Shown one piece after another: positions 48,216 through 58,805 of a stretch of DNA of 64,000 nt; position 1 is the stretch's first letter; every line of letters starts with the position of its first letter. The position numbers and the translations under genes are program-made. This DNA comes from Marsupella aquatica. Its lineage: Eukaryota; Marchantiophyta. The notes below the pieces were generated by a model. The model did not search any database, was not told the DNA's origin, and saw only the letters and a program-made list of their open reading frames with translations. The DNA is taken from contig OZ316894.1 in assembly GCA_973895155.1 (NCBI GenBank), forward strand, positions 1,116,001 to 1,180,000, read 5' to 3'.

Positions 48216-49421
48216 GCTTTAAGTTATTTGCTTTGACTCTTGGTCCCACCTTGTCATCTGGTCCCACTCCAGTAAATTTTATCATCTGATGGCACGCTCA
48301 ACTCTCAACACAAACGCGCAACACATGCCATGCAGTTCTGCCCCTCCTCTCCTACCTTGCACTGATTTCATTCTATTTGGAGCCATGCAGTTCATGCATC
48401 CCTGGTGTACTGCACATTGCACTCCGGACCACTGAGTACACGATCTAGTCAACCTTGTTGATCTGAAAGTACGAACACCTATCCTACCAGGATCCTAGGT
48501 CAAATTTTGTGGCAGATAGATATCTCCCCACATAGTAGCTCCTAGTTTCCATATCTCCCCACATAGCTCCAAGTTCCAGTTAGGCCAAGGTTTGACGGAC
48601 ACAGGACGAGCGCTTTACATATGAATCAGGAAAACAGTCGGGATTACTCTAAGTGCTTCTCACGAGCCAAAGTAATCTTTCAAAGCCAGCAAGACTGAAT
48701 ATTTCTTTCTTTTCGATTATGAGAGCCTACGAGAAAAGTCTTACAATTGACTCCACAAATGGGTTACTTTAGACAGTCATTTTAACCTTTGAACTGAGGA
48801 GAAAAGGATTACTTGAAGCCAATTCCTAACTAGATCACGGTGGTGAACAAATCTACGTTGGTAGGCAGGGAAGGGTGTCTGGCCTACAATTGATTGCATC
48901 GCTTTCAGGTCTGCATGATTGTGTTGCTGTTGTACTAGTGGCATAGCCAGCAAAGGTTTGTACTCACCAAGGCCGGTCCTCGGACCATATATAACGGCTG
49001 AGCAAGTACAGAAATGACTGCAACTTCATATCGTCCCGTGGAATATCAATGTCACATCATTCTGATTGTCCATCAAGACTTAGGAGAGTTGAGCTTTTCA
49101 CGAGCAAGGCAATTTCAAAGAACTCAATAAAATAACAGGTCTTACAAAACTTAGGATCATCTACAGTAGGTGCATCTTTGAGGCCACCAAAAGTTGTCAG
49201 TGACAGACTGATCGATCACAGCCTGAAATGTCTTGGCCAGTTTCAGCCGAATGATCCAGTTGAACACTCGATCGCGTATGACTTTATGTCCTGATTCTTA
49301 TGTAACAATCATGGCTTCCTTTCTTCTCTCCTCTTTCTGTTCTCTTCCGAGTCTGTAAGGGGAGTTCAAATTCGTTTGGGCAGGCTGACAAAAGATGAGA
49401 GTAGAATGGAAGTTTAATTAG

Positions 49422-49793
49422 ACTGTCGAGGATCTAAAACAGAAGAAACTTTGCCCTAACAAAATTGTATGTTTTGCTCTTGAGAAAGTTCAGAAGAGAC
49501 CAGATGTGCACTTAATGTGGCGAAATTGTGCCGAGGGAACTGTTATTTAGGCAGGATCCAGGGTGAATTGCGGGTTGCCTCAGATGAACTACTTAGAATT
49601 TGAATCAGGGTTGAAACTGCCAGAAGGGCTTTGGGATGTGCTTTGCTGTACACCAGGGGCATTTTTGCTGAAGCATAATCATGAGACAATTGGAATGGGA
49701 CAACTTCAAGCTCACTACTGGAACTACTTGATGTGTCAATTTGTGAAAGACATGTTGGCAGGTGAAAACAAACTCTTCATTTTGCAGGTATAA
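49422..49793 (+). pseudogene. Unidentified broken gene fragment
   Basis: One frame reads 42 codons of protein-like sequence (TVEDLKQKKLCPNKIV, QKRPDVHLMWRNC), meets TAG at 49548-49550, then continues 80 codons in the same frame (NYLEFESGLKLPEGLWDV, LKHNHETIGMGQLQ, FVKDMLAGENKLF) to TAA. It starts right after AATTAG, a possible splice acceptor, and CAG|GTATAAG near 49787 looks like a donor, so this may be an exon of a captured or decayed gene. I do not recognise the family. Confidence 0.4.
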
Positions 49794-52436
49794 GTGACGA
49801 AGCATATAGAACACTGCGAAAGAAAAAAGGTGCCAAACAGGGAGACACCGTTCCAAATGCTAGGAAATCAATGAAGGGGAGGTAAAACCCCAGAAGACCA
49901 CAAAGCCAAAAAAGCCCAAGAGTTCCGGGCCCCACAGCCAGGCCCACAGCGAATCAGTTTTTTTAAATTGTTAAAAATAAATTAAAAATCCAAATGGACC
50001 CCACAACCAAGGCAGACCAAAGGCTTCAAACTTCCTAGCAAATTAGAGGAAGAAAATGCATACATCGGATTAGAAACCTCCTCTTGTGGTTCAACTCGGG
50101 TATGACCCCCCTTGTGGGCTATCCTCTGTGGATGGGTCAGAAGGGTCAGCTTTAGGTATTCAAGGCAGAAAAGAAACCTCCTCTTGTTGACTTGTTGTTT
50201 ACCAAGGTTCAACTCGAGTTAGGTGTGCATTACTCACATGAAACTTTGTTCCAAATAAAGACAAAATGTATTTAATAGCCTGCCAGGCTCGAGCTCGGGG
50301 TGTCAGTAATCATAGATCCAGGTCAATGCATGTTACAGGAATTCATATCAATTTATTCCTGCCATTGAAAGTTGACACCCCACAGGCAAGCTTTCTCCTG
50401 TCCCACAATTGTGTTCGTACTTTCGACTCTGTCAATGCAAATGGAGATCTGAATGGCGGGTTGGATTGTTTGGCGATTACCATTCTTGCGAAAACTGGCG
50501 GTTGGCAGCTTGGATTTGGCTGTCCATCTCGAAATTGTTGTTTTGCACATACAATGTGTCGGGTGGGGCACATACAACGAAATTTTGTCTCCATTTGATT
50601 TGTTTGGGCCCTCAGTGGGAGAAACAAAGCACAGGTGGAGAAGCTTTAGTAGCCCCTAAAAATCCAGGTAGTAAATGGTGCAAAACATATGGGACTCCAT
50701 TTCTCATTCACCACCCCCCCGTACCCGAAGTACCCCACAATCTCCCGAAGGCAAAAAGCTCACCGAATGATGACCTCGTGCACGGTATGGGTCGGAATGG
50801 AAAGAATTCCTGAGAAACGGCAATCATCTTTCGTATTTCGTACAGGACGTTGGGAATGCGCTCCACCGAGAGAACGGTACATTTCTCCAGAACCGTAATG
50901 AGATCTCGTGGACGACGGAGTGACGGACTGTATGTACATGAGGGGACCGACTCATCGCATAATTGAGTAGACAGTATGTTCTCTCAGACATGGAGGAGAA
51001 GGAATTCGGGGCGAAATTCCCCGTTTCATTCTTGGCTGAGCAGCCGTTGGCTTAGAATAACGTGTATGGGTATTCGGGTCGACCTGAATAACGAACTTTC
51101 TGTTCAGATTGAAAGAATAATGATCATGACAACAGATGGGAAGGCGAGGGAATTTCATCATCATCATCATCATCCTCGTCAAAGAAGCAGCGACTTTCCG
51201 TCTCCATGAGGCGGGCCCTGTGGACAAATCATGGACGACGACGAAGAAGAAGATGAAGTAAATTCAAGAGACTGAATTGGGAATTGAAAAAAGTCTGTTA
51301 GGATGTGGTCGAAGTAGATTCGGGCCAATTGTGCTTTGCTCACTCAAGAGAAGCTCAGATAGGCGATCGATCGCACCAGACGGAGCGGAGTACTTGTGTC
51401 CCGAAGGTTGAGAAGGTCGTGTTGCTGCTGATGATAGCGGTCTCGTGGACTACCAGGAGGACGGCCACGAAGACGACTCATCTGCTGCTGCTGCGACGGG
51501 CCGTGACAATCGTCGTGATGTTTATGATGAAGTGGAGAACTTTTATCTTCAAAGTGGTGCGGCAGCAGTGTCGATTATGCACTTGCCGCTGTGCGTTGGC
51601 GAAGAAATCGTCAGCGAGGGGGAGGCGGAGGAGGGGCTGCAAGAAATCTATCTGTTGGGCCAGAGTGTCAGTGAATAGAAGGAAATAAGGGTCTTAGCAG
51701 AGAAGTGGAAGCTGGGCTTTCATCCGAATTCTCCTCCGACCTTCCTCGTCAAGACCGCTTGTGGTTGGTAAGATTCCCAATCATTGGAACACCATCTCCG
51801 TTGATCTCGAAGAAAGATTTTCTTTCAGCTGTTGTACATTTGCATTGTTTACATGGGAAGCAAACTTCTGTTCGTATATTTGAGCGACAGTTTCGTAAAT
51901 TAGCTGTGATCACTTGGGTGAATATGGAACGATTCTATGGAGTAAGGTTCTTCTCAACATGATCCCTTTACAGGGAATGGATCATGTTTGAAGTCCAAAT
52001 GAAGACTAATAGATCGTAAGTCTTCGTTTGTAGCTAGGTTAAAGTTTAACATCAATGGTCCTAGGTCGTCAGTAATACTTCCCTTCCATTCAGGTTGAAT
52101 CCTATAATAGGCTTTCATTTTCATTTTCATTTGTTTTCTGCACCACGGGATTGAAGAGGGAAATGGCAGCATAGGTATCTCGAGTTCTGAATTTTGGCCG
52201 ACGTACGTCAGTGTTAAGTGAAATGTCTCCACTCTAGTGTTTCTCCTAATTGAAAAACAAGCCAGCGAGTGTAGAATTATACATACGCTCAATGCAATGG
52301 ACCGCGAGTCTACAAAACAATCACTTCAATCTCAATCGAGAGCATAGGGAACTAACAGCTCAGCAATCTGGCTGTCAGCCATAAAAGCTGTAAAATTTCT
52401 CAACCAGATGTGTAGTCTACGTCTAAATCTCTGATA

Positions 52437-52484
52437 GATTTTGATGACGACTCGAGTTCTGATTTTGATGACGACTCGAGTTCT
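52437..52484. repeat. Tandem direct repeat, 24 bases x 2
   Basis: GATTTTGATGACGACTCGAG followed by TTCT, present twice in a row without mismatch. Confidence 0.9.
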
Positions 52485-53016
52485 GATTCTCCATCTAGTC
52501 ATCTAGGGGTAGACGTTCATTTGAAGGAGATAGCCGTAACAAAACTTTTAGTGACAATTCAAGATGGTGTACAATGAAAAACGTATTTCTGCGGGCTGCA
52601 CGTACAGAAACCGAAAGTTTTATACCCGGAGGATCATGACCGATGGGCTCACCCTTGCCCATTTTCTCCATTTTGCCAAGCACAGTGAGAGAATACTTGG
52701 CGGATCAGTTGAGGTGAGATTTTCTAGGTTGCCAAGGCTCCAAACATATGGTCCTCAGAATGCTTCAGAGGTTCCTTCAGAGGTTCCCAACTGTATGATA
52801 ACGCCATGTGAAGATGGTGCTGTATATTAATTTTAAACCACTCTCGAGTTCTACAAACATTGATTTTTTCCCTAGCAGTGACATTAGGGAATAAAAGCGA
52901 AACACTAATTTGATGAACAATAACTTTGACATTTTCACTTTCTAATCTTATCAATGCTCTCATAACAAACCACACAAATCTGTGAGATCAGGTCTGGAAA
53001 AAACAAAGAAGAAATC

Positions 53017-53442
53017 TTATAAGTGATTTAAGGTACCAATTTTGGGGTTTAATAGAAACCGCTCAACAAAGTGTTTTGGCTTGGCTTCAGCACGGAACTC
53101 GTTTTCGGAGCCTTTGAAGGATTCTCTCACGTATGAGTAAGATTCAATGCTCACCCAATCATCGCTTGGACCAGTCTTCACCTCTGTCTTCACACCATGT
53201 CCCACCCCCGCCTCTCCAGCTTCCTCATCAGGCCTCTTTGTCCACGTCTCTTCCGCCTCCACCAACAGTGGAGTCTTTCCCTGCTCCTTCCCAGGAGGAG
53301 CGTCCTCAGCACACTTGTTTGGACTGTGGTTCCCTCCCTCATCATCGAGGGTGCGGCCAATGTCAACGTCATCAGCAAGCGCAGTCTCAACCCCAGCCCC
53401 CTCCTGACCCTGTTGGCTTTGCCCTTCCCTCTTTGGAGGCAT
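53017..53442 (-). CDS. Weak candidate: hypothetical hydrophilic protein
   Basis: A 141-residue frame from the ATG at 53442 (MPPKREGQSQQGQEGAG). It is rich in Glu, Gly and Lys and ends with a less biased tail (DDWVSIESYSYVRES, KHFVERFLLNPK). Long frames are also open on the other strand here, which weakens the case. It might be a transposon-encoded fragment. No family is recognised. Confidence 0.2.
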   Translation of the reverse strand: MPPKREGQSQQGQEGAGVETALADDVDIGRTLDDEGGNHSPNKCAEDAPPGKEQGKTPLLVEAEETWTKRPDEEAGEAGVGHGVKTEVKTGPSDDWVSIESYSYVRESFKGSENEFRAEAKPKHFVERFLLNPKIGTLNHL

Positions 53443-53824
53443 CTGAATAGGCTTGGCATTGAGTTTGCACCATGGACCTCATTGCAACCTACCATCCTGG
53501 GTACATTAGACCCTGTCTTTATAACCACATTCCTCATGCATTGCGTCCTTAAACCCCTAAACTCTAAAGAAGAGTTATAAACAACATTATTGGAGCACAT
53601 GTTGTTTAATGAGGGTCCATCTGGGTTGTAGAAGTTCATCAGGACAGTTAATTTGATAGGGTCCAATGCCATGGGGATGTTTGTTTTCAGTTGTAAGACA
53701 CATCAGATAGGCTTTGACAACCTGGATGGAATCTCAACTAGCTCTGTGAGTGAGTTCTGGGTTAAGGGTCAGCCCCATAGCCCAAGTAACAAAACAAAGC
53801 TATCAATTACGGCCGCACCTCAGT

Positions 53825-53890
53825 CTCAAAGCATATATCCTCTTTCCTCCCCTCAGGCTCAAAGCATATATCCTCTTTCCACCCCTCTTA
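53825..53890. repeat. Tandem direct repeat, 33 bases x 2
   Basis: CTCAAAGCATATATCCTCT starts at 53825 and again at 53858, followed by a C/T-rich spacer in each copy. Confidence 0.85.
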
Positions 53891-54775
53891 GTAAGTCGCC
53901 ACCATGAATGAGCAGCCATGATTACCAAGTGAGGTCCAATAGCAGATTTATGAATTTGGCACCTAAAGTAAACAAAACATGGGTAAGATTATTGGTAAAG
54001 TGTTGAGCCATTTTTCACTGGGGAAATGGAGTTCCCATAAGTTTTGGGACTTGCATAATACAGACGCTATCCAGGTGCTGAGTTCGGAGATGCCCTAGTA
54101 GCACGACTCTTTCCTGGACGAAGTCTTATAGTACTGTAGCCTCAGAGCACAAAACGTGATGACTGTGTCGCTTTGCTCGAAAGCTTTTCGGTGAGCAGTC
54201 CGAGCTTTCCTCAATTCATCGCGAGTTTCAAGAACAAAAGCCGCAATTCGGACGATTTCCATGGACTAAACAGAATGGCCTCGGAAAGCAGTGCTCTCGC
54301 CTATGATCGGTTCCAGCTCGTCTGTGCTCTGCCTGGCCAGCGCTGATCCGGTTCAGGTCGATGCGCAATCTGATGTTTGGTGTTTGGCTGAGAGCTGCTG
54401 CTAGCTGCCGCTCGGTCTTTTAGCTCACAGCTTCTGCTCGGCTCCAACGGGATTGTGATTTTGGGGTCGCGTCGCTACCCGGTGGCAGTGCTCTGAAGCT
54501 CGTTAGAAATTACAATTTAGGGGTTGCAGGGAATGTGGTGGCTCGCCCGTGACTGCAAATTGCTGTTTTGAGGGGATTTCGCGTGATCTAGGAAACATCT
54601 TTTCGTCCCCGCCTCGACGTTTTCTGCACCAGACTGTTGGAGGCACAGCTCTTGGACCTAAACCTGCTCAACCTGCCTTGCCTTCAATCGAAACGCACCC
54701 AGACAGAGAACACTCATTCGAGGTGTGGGCTAGTTGAGCAGGCGAGGGAGAGGAGGGGAGGGGAGGGAGTTCGAG

Positions 54776-55009
54776 ATGACTAGAGGAAATCAGAGGGAGA
54801 AGGATCGGGAGCGCGCGGCCGCGAGAGGGCCGGGATCGAAGATGAAGGACGACGGGCTGACTCCGTTGCAGCGACGGGAGCGCGACGCCAAGGCGTTGCA
54901 GGAGAAGAACGCCAAGAAAGCTTCGGGAGCCCCGGGTGGTGGTGGTGGTGGTGGTGGTAGTGGTGCTGCTGCTTCCTCGACGGGCTCTAAGGCGCCTGCG
55001 AAGAAATGA
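54776..55009 (+). CDS. SERF/4F5 family small basic protein
   Basis: A single-exon protein of 77 residues from the ATG at 54776. It begins MTRGNQREKDRERA, the diagnostic 4F5/SERF N-terminus, followed by DDGLTPLQRRERDAKALQEK and a lysine-ended tail (KAPAKK). An upstream GTG-initiated extension is ignored because the family starts at this methionine. SERF proteins are small, charged, largely disordered proteins; animal and yeast members bind nucleic acid and modify protein aggregation. The plant role is less clear. The tail carries eight consecutive glycines encoded by GGT repeats, then Ser/Ala, which is a low-complexity expansion. The family assignment is firm; the length is typical (60-80 residues). 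Confidence 0.9.
   Translation: MTRGNQREKDRERAAARGPGSKMKDDGLTPLQRRERDAKALQEKNAKKASGAPGGGGGGGGSGAAASSTGSKAPAKK
54935..54958. repeat. (GGT)8 microsatellite inside the SERF gene
   Basis: Eight exact GGT units encode polyglycine in the C-terminal tail. Length changes would keep the frame. Confidence 0.95.
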
Positions 55010-56647
55010 AAATGAGAAATGGCAATCACGACCTAATCGGCGGTTATATTCACCAGGATCACAGACAGCGGGATTGTTTGGTTTCTTGTGGGCAAATTCT
55101 AGGAGCTGTCATTCGGGCGGGCAAGCAAAGACTCGGGAGGTGAGTTAGGATTCTCCGTTGTGGCCCTAGCTGTCTCAAAATCTGCAGCGGAGTGTTAAGT
55201 TCGCGGAGAATGTTTTTCGTGAGCCATGAGCAGTCTACATTTCCAGGAGCTGTTGTCAGTTGGGCAAGTAACTAAGACGCAGCAGATTGTGAAGGCTGGG
55301 GTGACGTCTAGTCTCGACCAAGGCTGACTGAGCACGCAGCCCTCACCAAAAAATACATGCATTCAATATTAGTAAGGGCTTGGGGAATTCTCCAGCTTAT
55401 GAGCATGCGCAACGCAGAGTTAATCATCGTTTCAGTAGAAGGATTGAATCTCTGGTGAATGAAATGTAATCATGATACGGAGACTCGATGTGCGGTACTT
55501 TCAATGTAATGGCCCGATTCTCATTCTTAATTCAGTAGCTTCTCTAGATTTAACCTGAATGACATCGCCGGACTGAGGTTTTGTTGCTTTTGGAGTGCCT
55601 CCATAGTTTAATTGCTTGCACAATGTGGCTATGTTCACACACATAGATTTTGAATGACTTAAGGGAGTACAGTGGGGTTTACTTGAGCCTTCTAGCTACT
55701 GTATCCTTTGAATCCTCTCACAGGAAGCGTGGGAATGTATCGTCGTTTCTAGAAACAACCTGTTTGAATACCGAAACGTATCTCCTTCGTTGAGTGCTGC
55801 CTTCTTAGTTTTGTTGCACCTTGTGCTTCTCGGGGTGTAATTGGCATGTTTCTTTTTGGAACCATGTTGAGTTTTGTTGCCATAGACATCGTCAAAGATA
55901 TTTTTATTGGCGATGTGAGCAATTATGAGATTTGATGAGATTGAGACCAGATTGGAGGCCGAAATGAGCGAGGAGGATTCGTTATCTCAGAATAGGATGA
56001 AATTCAGGAATAGCAAGAATTGGATGGCATGGATCATACGTAGATAACAGGCCATCCTTTAGAGAAATCAGCATGGATGATGAAGAAATTCTTATAAGAG
56101 CCTGCTTTGGTTTTTCTATGGTTCTCTCTCTACTCTGTTTTTGTTTGTACTGTTTTGGCCCTTTTTGCTGTACATTCATTGTTCCTTCTTTTCACGTTAT
56201 CCATTTTAATTTGCTCTCTTGTTTGCAACCGTTGGCTGTCCTCACTGAGATCCTTTGCTCTTGGGTGAGGACTGCCGTTCTTCTGAGGCTATGAATTGGG
56301 GTCTTGATTGAAGTTAGAGTAACACGGTAAATAATGAGCACACCCAACGTTGTTCGTAGTTAAGCAGATGGAATCATGATTCATTTGGATATTTCAGCGA
56401 ACGAGTCCCGCCTCATGATACTGCTGTTCACCAAGCGTTGTTGTTTCTCTGACAGTGCTCTATGCATTGTGTTGCAACAAGATCGCCAAACACACAACTT
56501 ACATTCGTGTACTATGAACACTTGTTATTTTTGTCCAACGGTGTATCAGAAAGCTTCCAAATACACTCACCCATCAATGGTGCAGTTTGGTGTACCTAGA
56601 AAGGCTCTCGTGACAGCAGAGAAGGCATCGACAACAACTTGTTCATG
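55010..56647. other. Intergenic region between the SERF gene and the convergent minus-strand gene
   Basis: Contains the 3' untranslated regions of both neighbours. No further gene is supported; the frames here (for example 56073-56294) have no recognisable domain. Confidence 0.5.
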
Positions 56648-58805
56648 TCAATTGTGTGCGTTTGGTTGGAAGAAAAAAGTGCCGTGATCTGAATCGTCTG
56701 AAACTGCCCACGAACCCTCCATGACCACTTTCAGTTCCTCCTGTCCCGTTGCAAGAGAATGACCAATGGCTCCCATGTAGAATACTGCGGGCCTTGCTTT
56801 GTACTGCTTGATCATTGTTACCAATGCGTACTGACTTTCCTGTTGGAAGCGACCTGTAGATCACTCGGTAGATCATGGAGACACATTTCAAAGATGGACA
56901 GAGTAAGTAATTTGAAGTGCGTAACACAATTACAACAGTTCCACTAACGCTCTGAATTTGTCTTCAAAAGCATCACACAACTCACCTAACCAGGTGTAGC
57001 CGATCATTTCGTCCACTCCACTGCCAAAGATGTTATTTGAATTTGTGAAGAGAATTCCGCCAATCATTCTAACTTTCGTATTTTGCTGTATGAAGAAACC
57101 CTTCCAGAGCTGCATCACCCCTACCTGCACAATTCGAGCTTCCGCTCCATTTGCAACTGACTGACAGCTCTGCAGTTCAAGGTGGAAATTGCTTTGTAAC
57201 AAGGATCCAGACTTCCAAGTGCCATCCATGATGTTTTCCCTGATCTCACCATCGTACTGCACGCTGTGCTTCCCAATGTACTGCTTGATGAAGTGAACCC
57301 TGGTCCCTCTGCATTCACCTGTAATTAATCACAACCTTGAACATCAGACTGCCCTTGATGAGGCCAATTTAACGCATGTAGAAACATCGCTAAAAATTGT
57401 AGCCAGAGATACAACGCTCTTGCTCTTCAAATTGAAAGTAAGCATTTGACTTAAACTAGTACAAGGGGTTGGTCCACTTTTTTAACAAAAACAAACGGAC
57501 TTAAACTTGTATATGTGAACAAGCTTGCTTACAATTGGGGAAAAAGAACGGAAAAAGGAACTGAACGATCTGTGGAAATAGTCGATATGCAAAGATTTGA
57601 CATGACTTGGTGTCTGGGTATATTGTAGTTTACCTTGGCATGTGAACAACCCGACTTCATCACTACCACCACCACGAATTCTGTGGTTGGCCGCAACGAC
57701 AAGTTCCACAGTCATAGCACCCTGTTGGGAGCCTTGCGTCCAATATCCAGTCCAACATTGCACCTGACTTGTCTCCGTCGTGGAAGCCTTTACACCGCTA
57801 TCCTATACAATGTAAAGCAGATTTCCCTGTCAGTGCTTTCACGCACAGCCATGTAATTCGATTGCGAGCTACAACTACTCGAGATTCATGCCGACAGAGA
57901 TCTGGATAAGGGACTATTCAGGACTGATGATGAACAGAACGGAAACTGTTTAATTTGACATCAATCACATTATCAGCTTACAAGAAGGAGCTGAGCTCAA
58001 GCTGACATATGACAAGCAATCTCAAACACAAACAGCGCACCTGCGGCTCAACGGAGAAGTGCTTGACAGGTCGCTGATCACCAAGGACGGTGCTGATAAT
58101 GTTCTCCACAGAGCTCTGAGGAGGCTGGAAAAGGTTATTGATCTGCCAGGGGCCAACCAAACAGTCACCGTAAAGAAGTGCTCTGGCTTGGAGCTTGGCT
58201 TTGTTACTTGAGGCCGAGGGACCCGATAGAAACTGACGCGCAACGGGAAAGTCGTGCAGCAACTGATCCCAGAAATGAGGCCATTTCGCCTCGAAAACGT
58301 TCGTCAATCTATTTCTCCAGAATTCTCGCATCTGCGGGTGCTCGATGCGCTCGGACGGTCCTCTAGAAACCACGTTCTGCAGTATGTAGCCCCGATAGTC
58401 AGCTGCGTGAGCATCCAGCCGCTTCCACAGATCCGCGGAGTCCAACTCCACGTCATTGCCATTCACAAATCTTTCCATCCATCGTTGTTGCAGAAATTTC
58501 TCCACAAAGCCCACCACTTCCGTCATTGTGGCTCGGAAGCTGTTCACAAAAGCTTTGAACTCGTCGTTTTGAGGCCTGGATTCCGCTACATACTGCTCAA
58601 GCATGCGAGAAAGCATGAGAGACCGCTCCGACAGCTGCACTACCAGCTTCTGATTCTCCTTACTCACATCCTTCGCATCCAGCGAATTGGCCGTCAAGAG
58701 AGCCACCTTTGCCATCAATTCGACTGCCGTATCAGCTGGCGGCGGCAGAATCTGTGCAGCTTGTCCTAGTGTGACTGATAGCATCTTCCATGTACTACTC
58801 GCCAT
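56648..58805 (-). CDS. Helical (HeLo/MLKL-like?) N-terminal region fused to two tandem Trp/Gly-rich beta-type domains
   Basis: Four exons with GT-AG introns in matching phase: 58041-58805, 57634-57802, 56986-57318 and 56648-56853; 490 residues. Residues 1-130 are all-helical and amphipathic (TAVELMAKVALLTANSLD, SERSLMLSRMLEQYV, MTEVVGFVEKFLQQRW), like the four-helix N-domain of MLKL/HeLo proteins. A second helical block (about 160-240) has FWRNRL and WPHFWDQLLHDF. Residues 269-360 and 380-490 are two copies of one domain. W272/W383, GGGSDEVG/GSGVDEMIG (D303/D414), a following Gly (312/423), IKQY (323-325/438-440), YxG (333-335/448-450) and GTW/GSW (346/471) recur with offsets of 111 to 125. 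I infer a beta-rich fold. No enzyme motif is seen. A role in cell death or immunity is only a guess from the first domain. A 5' exon upstream of 58805 is possible. Confidence 0.72.

Larger units (their letters stand above)
44281..49421. other. Gene-poor AT-rich region with transposon-like debris
   Basis: The longest frame (44877-45362, +) has no recognised motif and no coding support. The stretch 45640-46200 is very AT-rich and shares a CCAGGATGAATATGCTAT block with 27865, as expected for old transposon fragments. Poly-A/T tracts and purine-rich blocks (46990-47110) occur. No protein domain of a transposon is visible. Confidence 0.5.
49794..54775. other. Gene-poor region upstream of the SERF gene
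   Basis: The first part (49860-49930) is a dispersed repeat also seen near 37870. A run of ATC/CAT triplets lies at about 51155-51175. A short acidic frame at 51445-51678 (QEDGHEDDSS, GEEIVSEGEAEEG) starts at GTG with no ATG and is not called. The last several hundred bases, about 54150-54775, are the likely promoter and leader of the SERF gene, richer in G and C. Confidence 0.45.

Noticed and set aside
58254-58769. Plus-strand frame of 171 codons
   Set aside because: It lies wholly opposite exon 1 of the minus-strand helical-domain gene, which has consistent splice phases and repeat structure.
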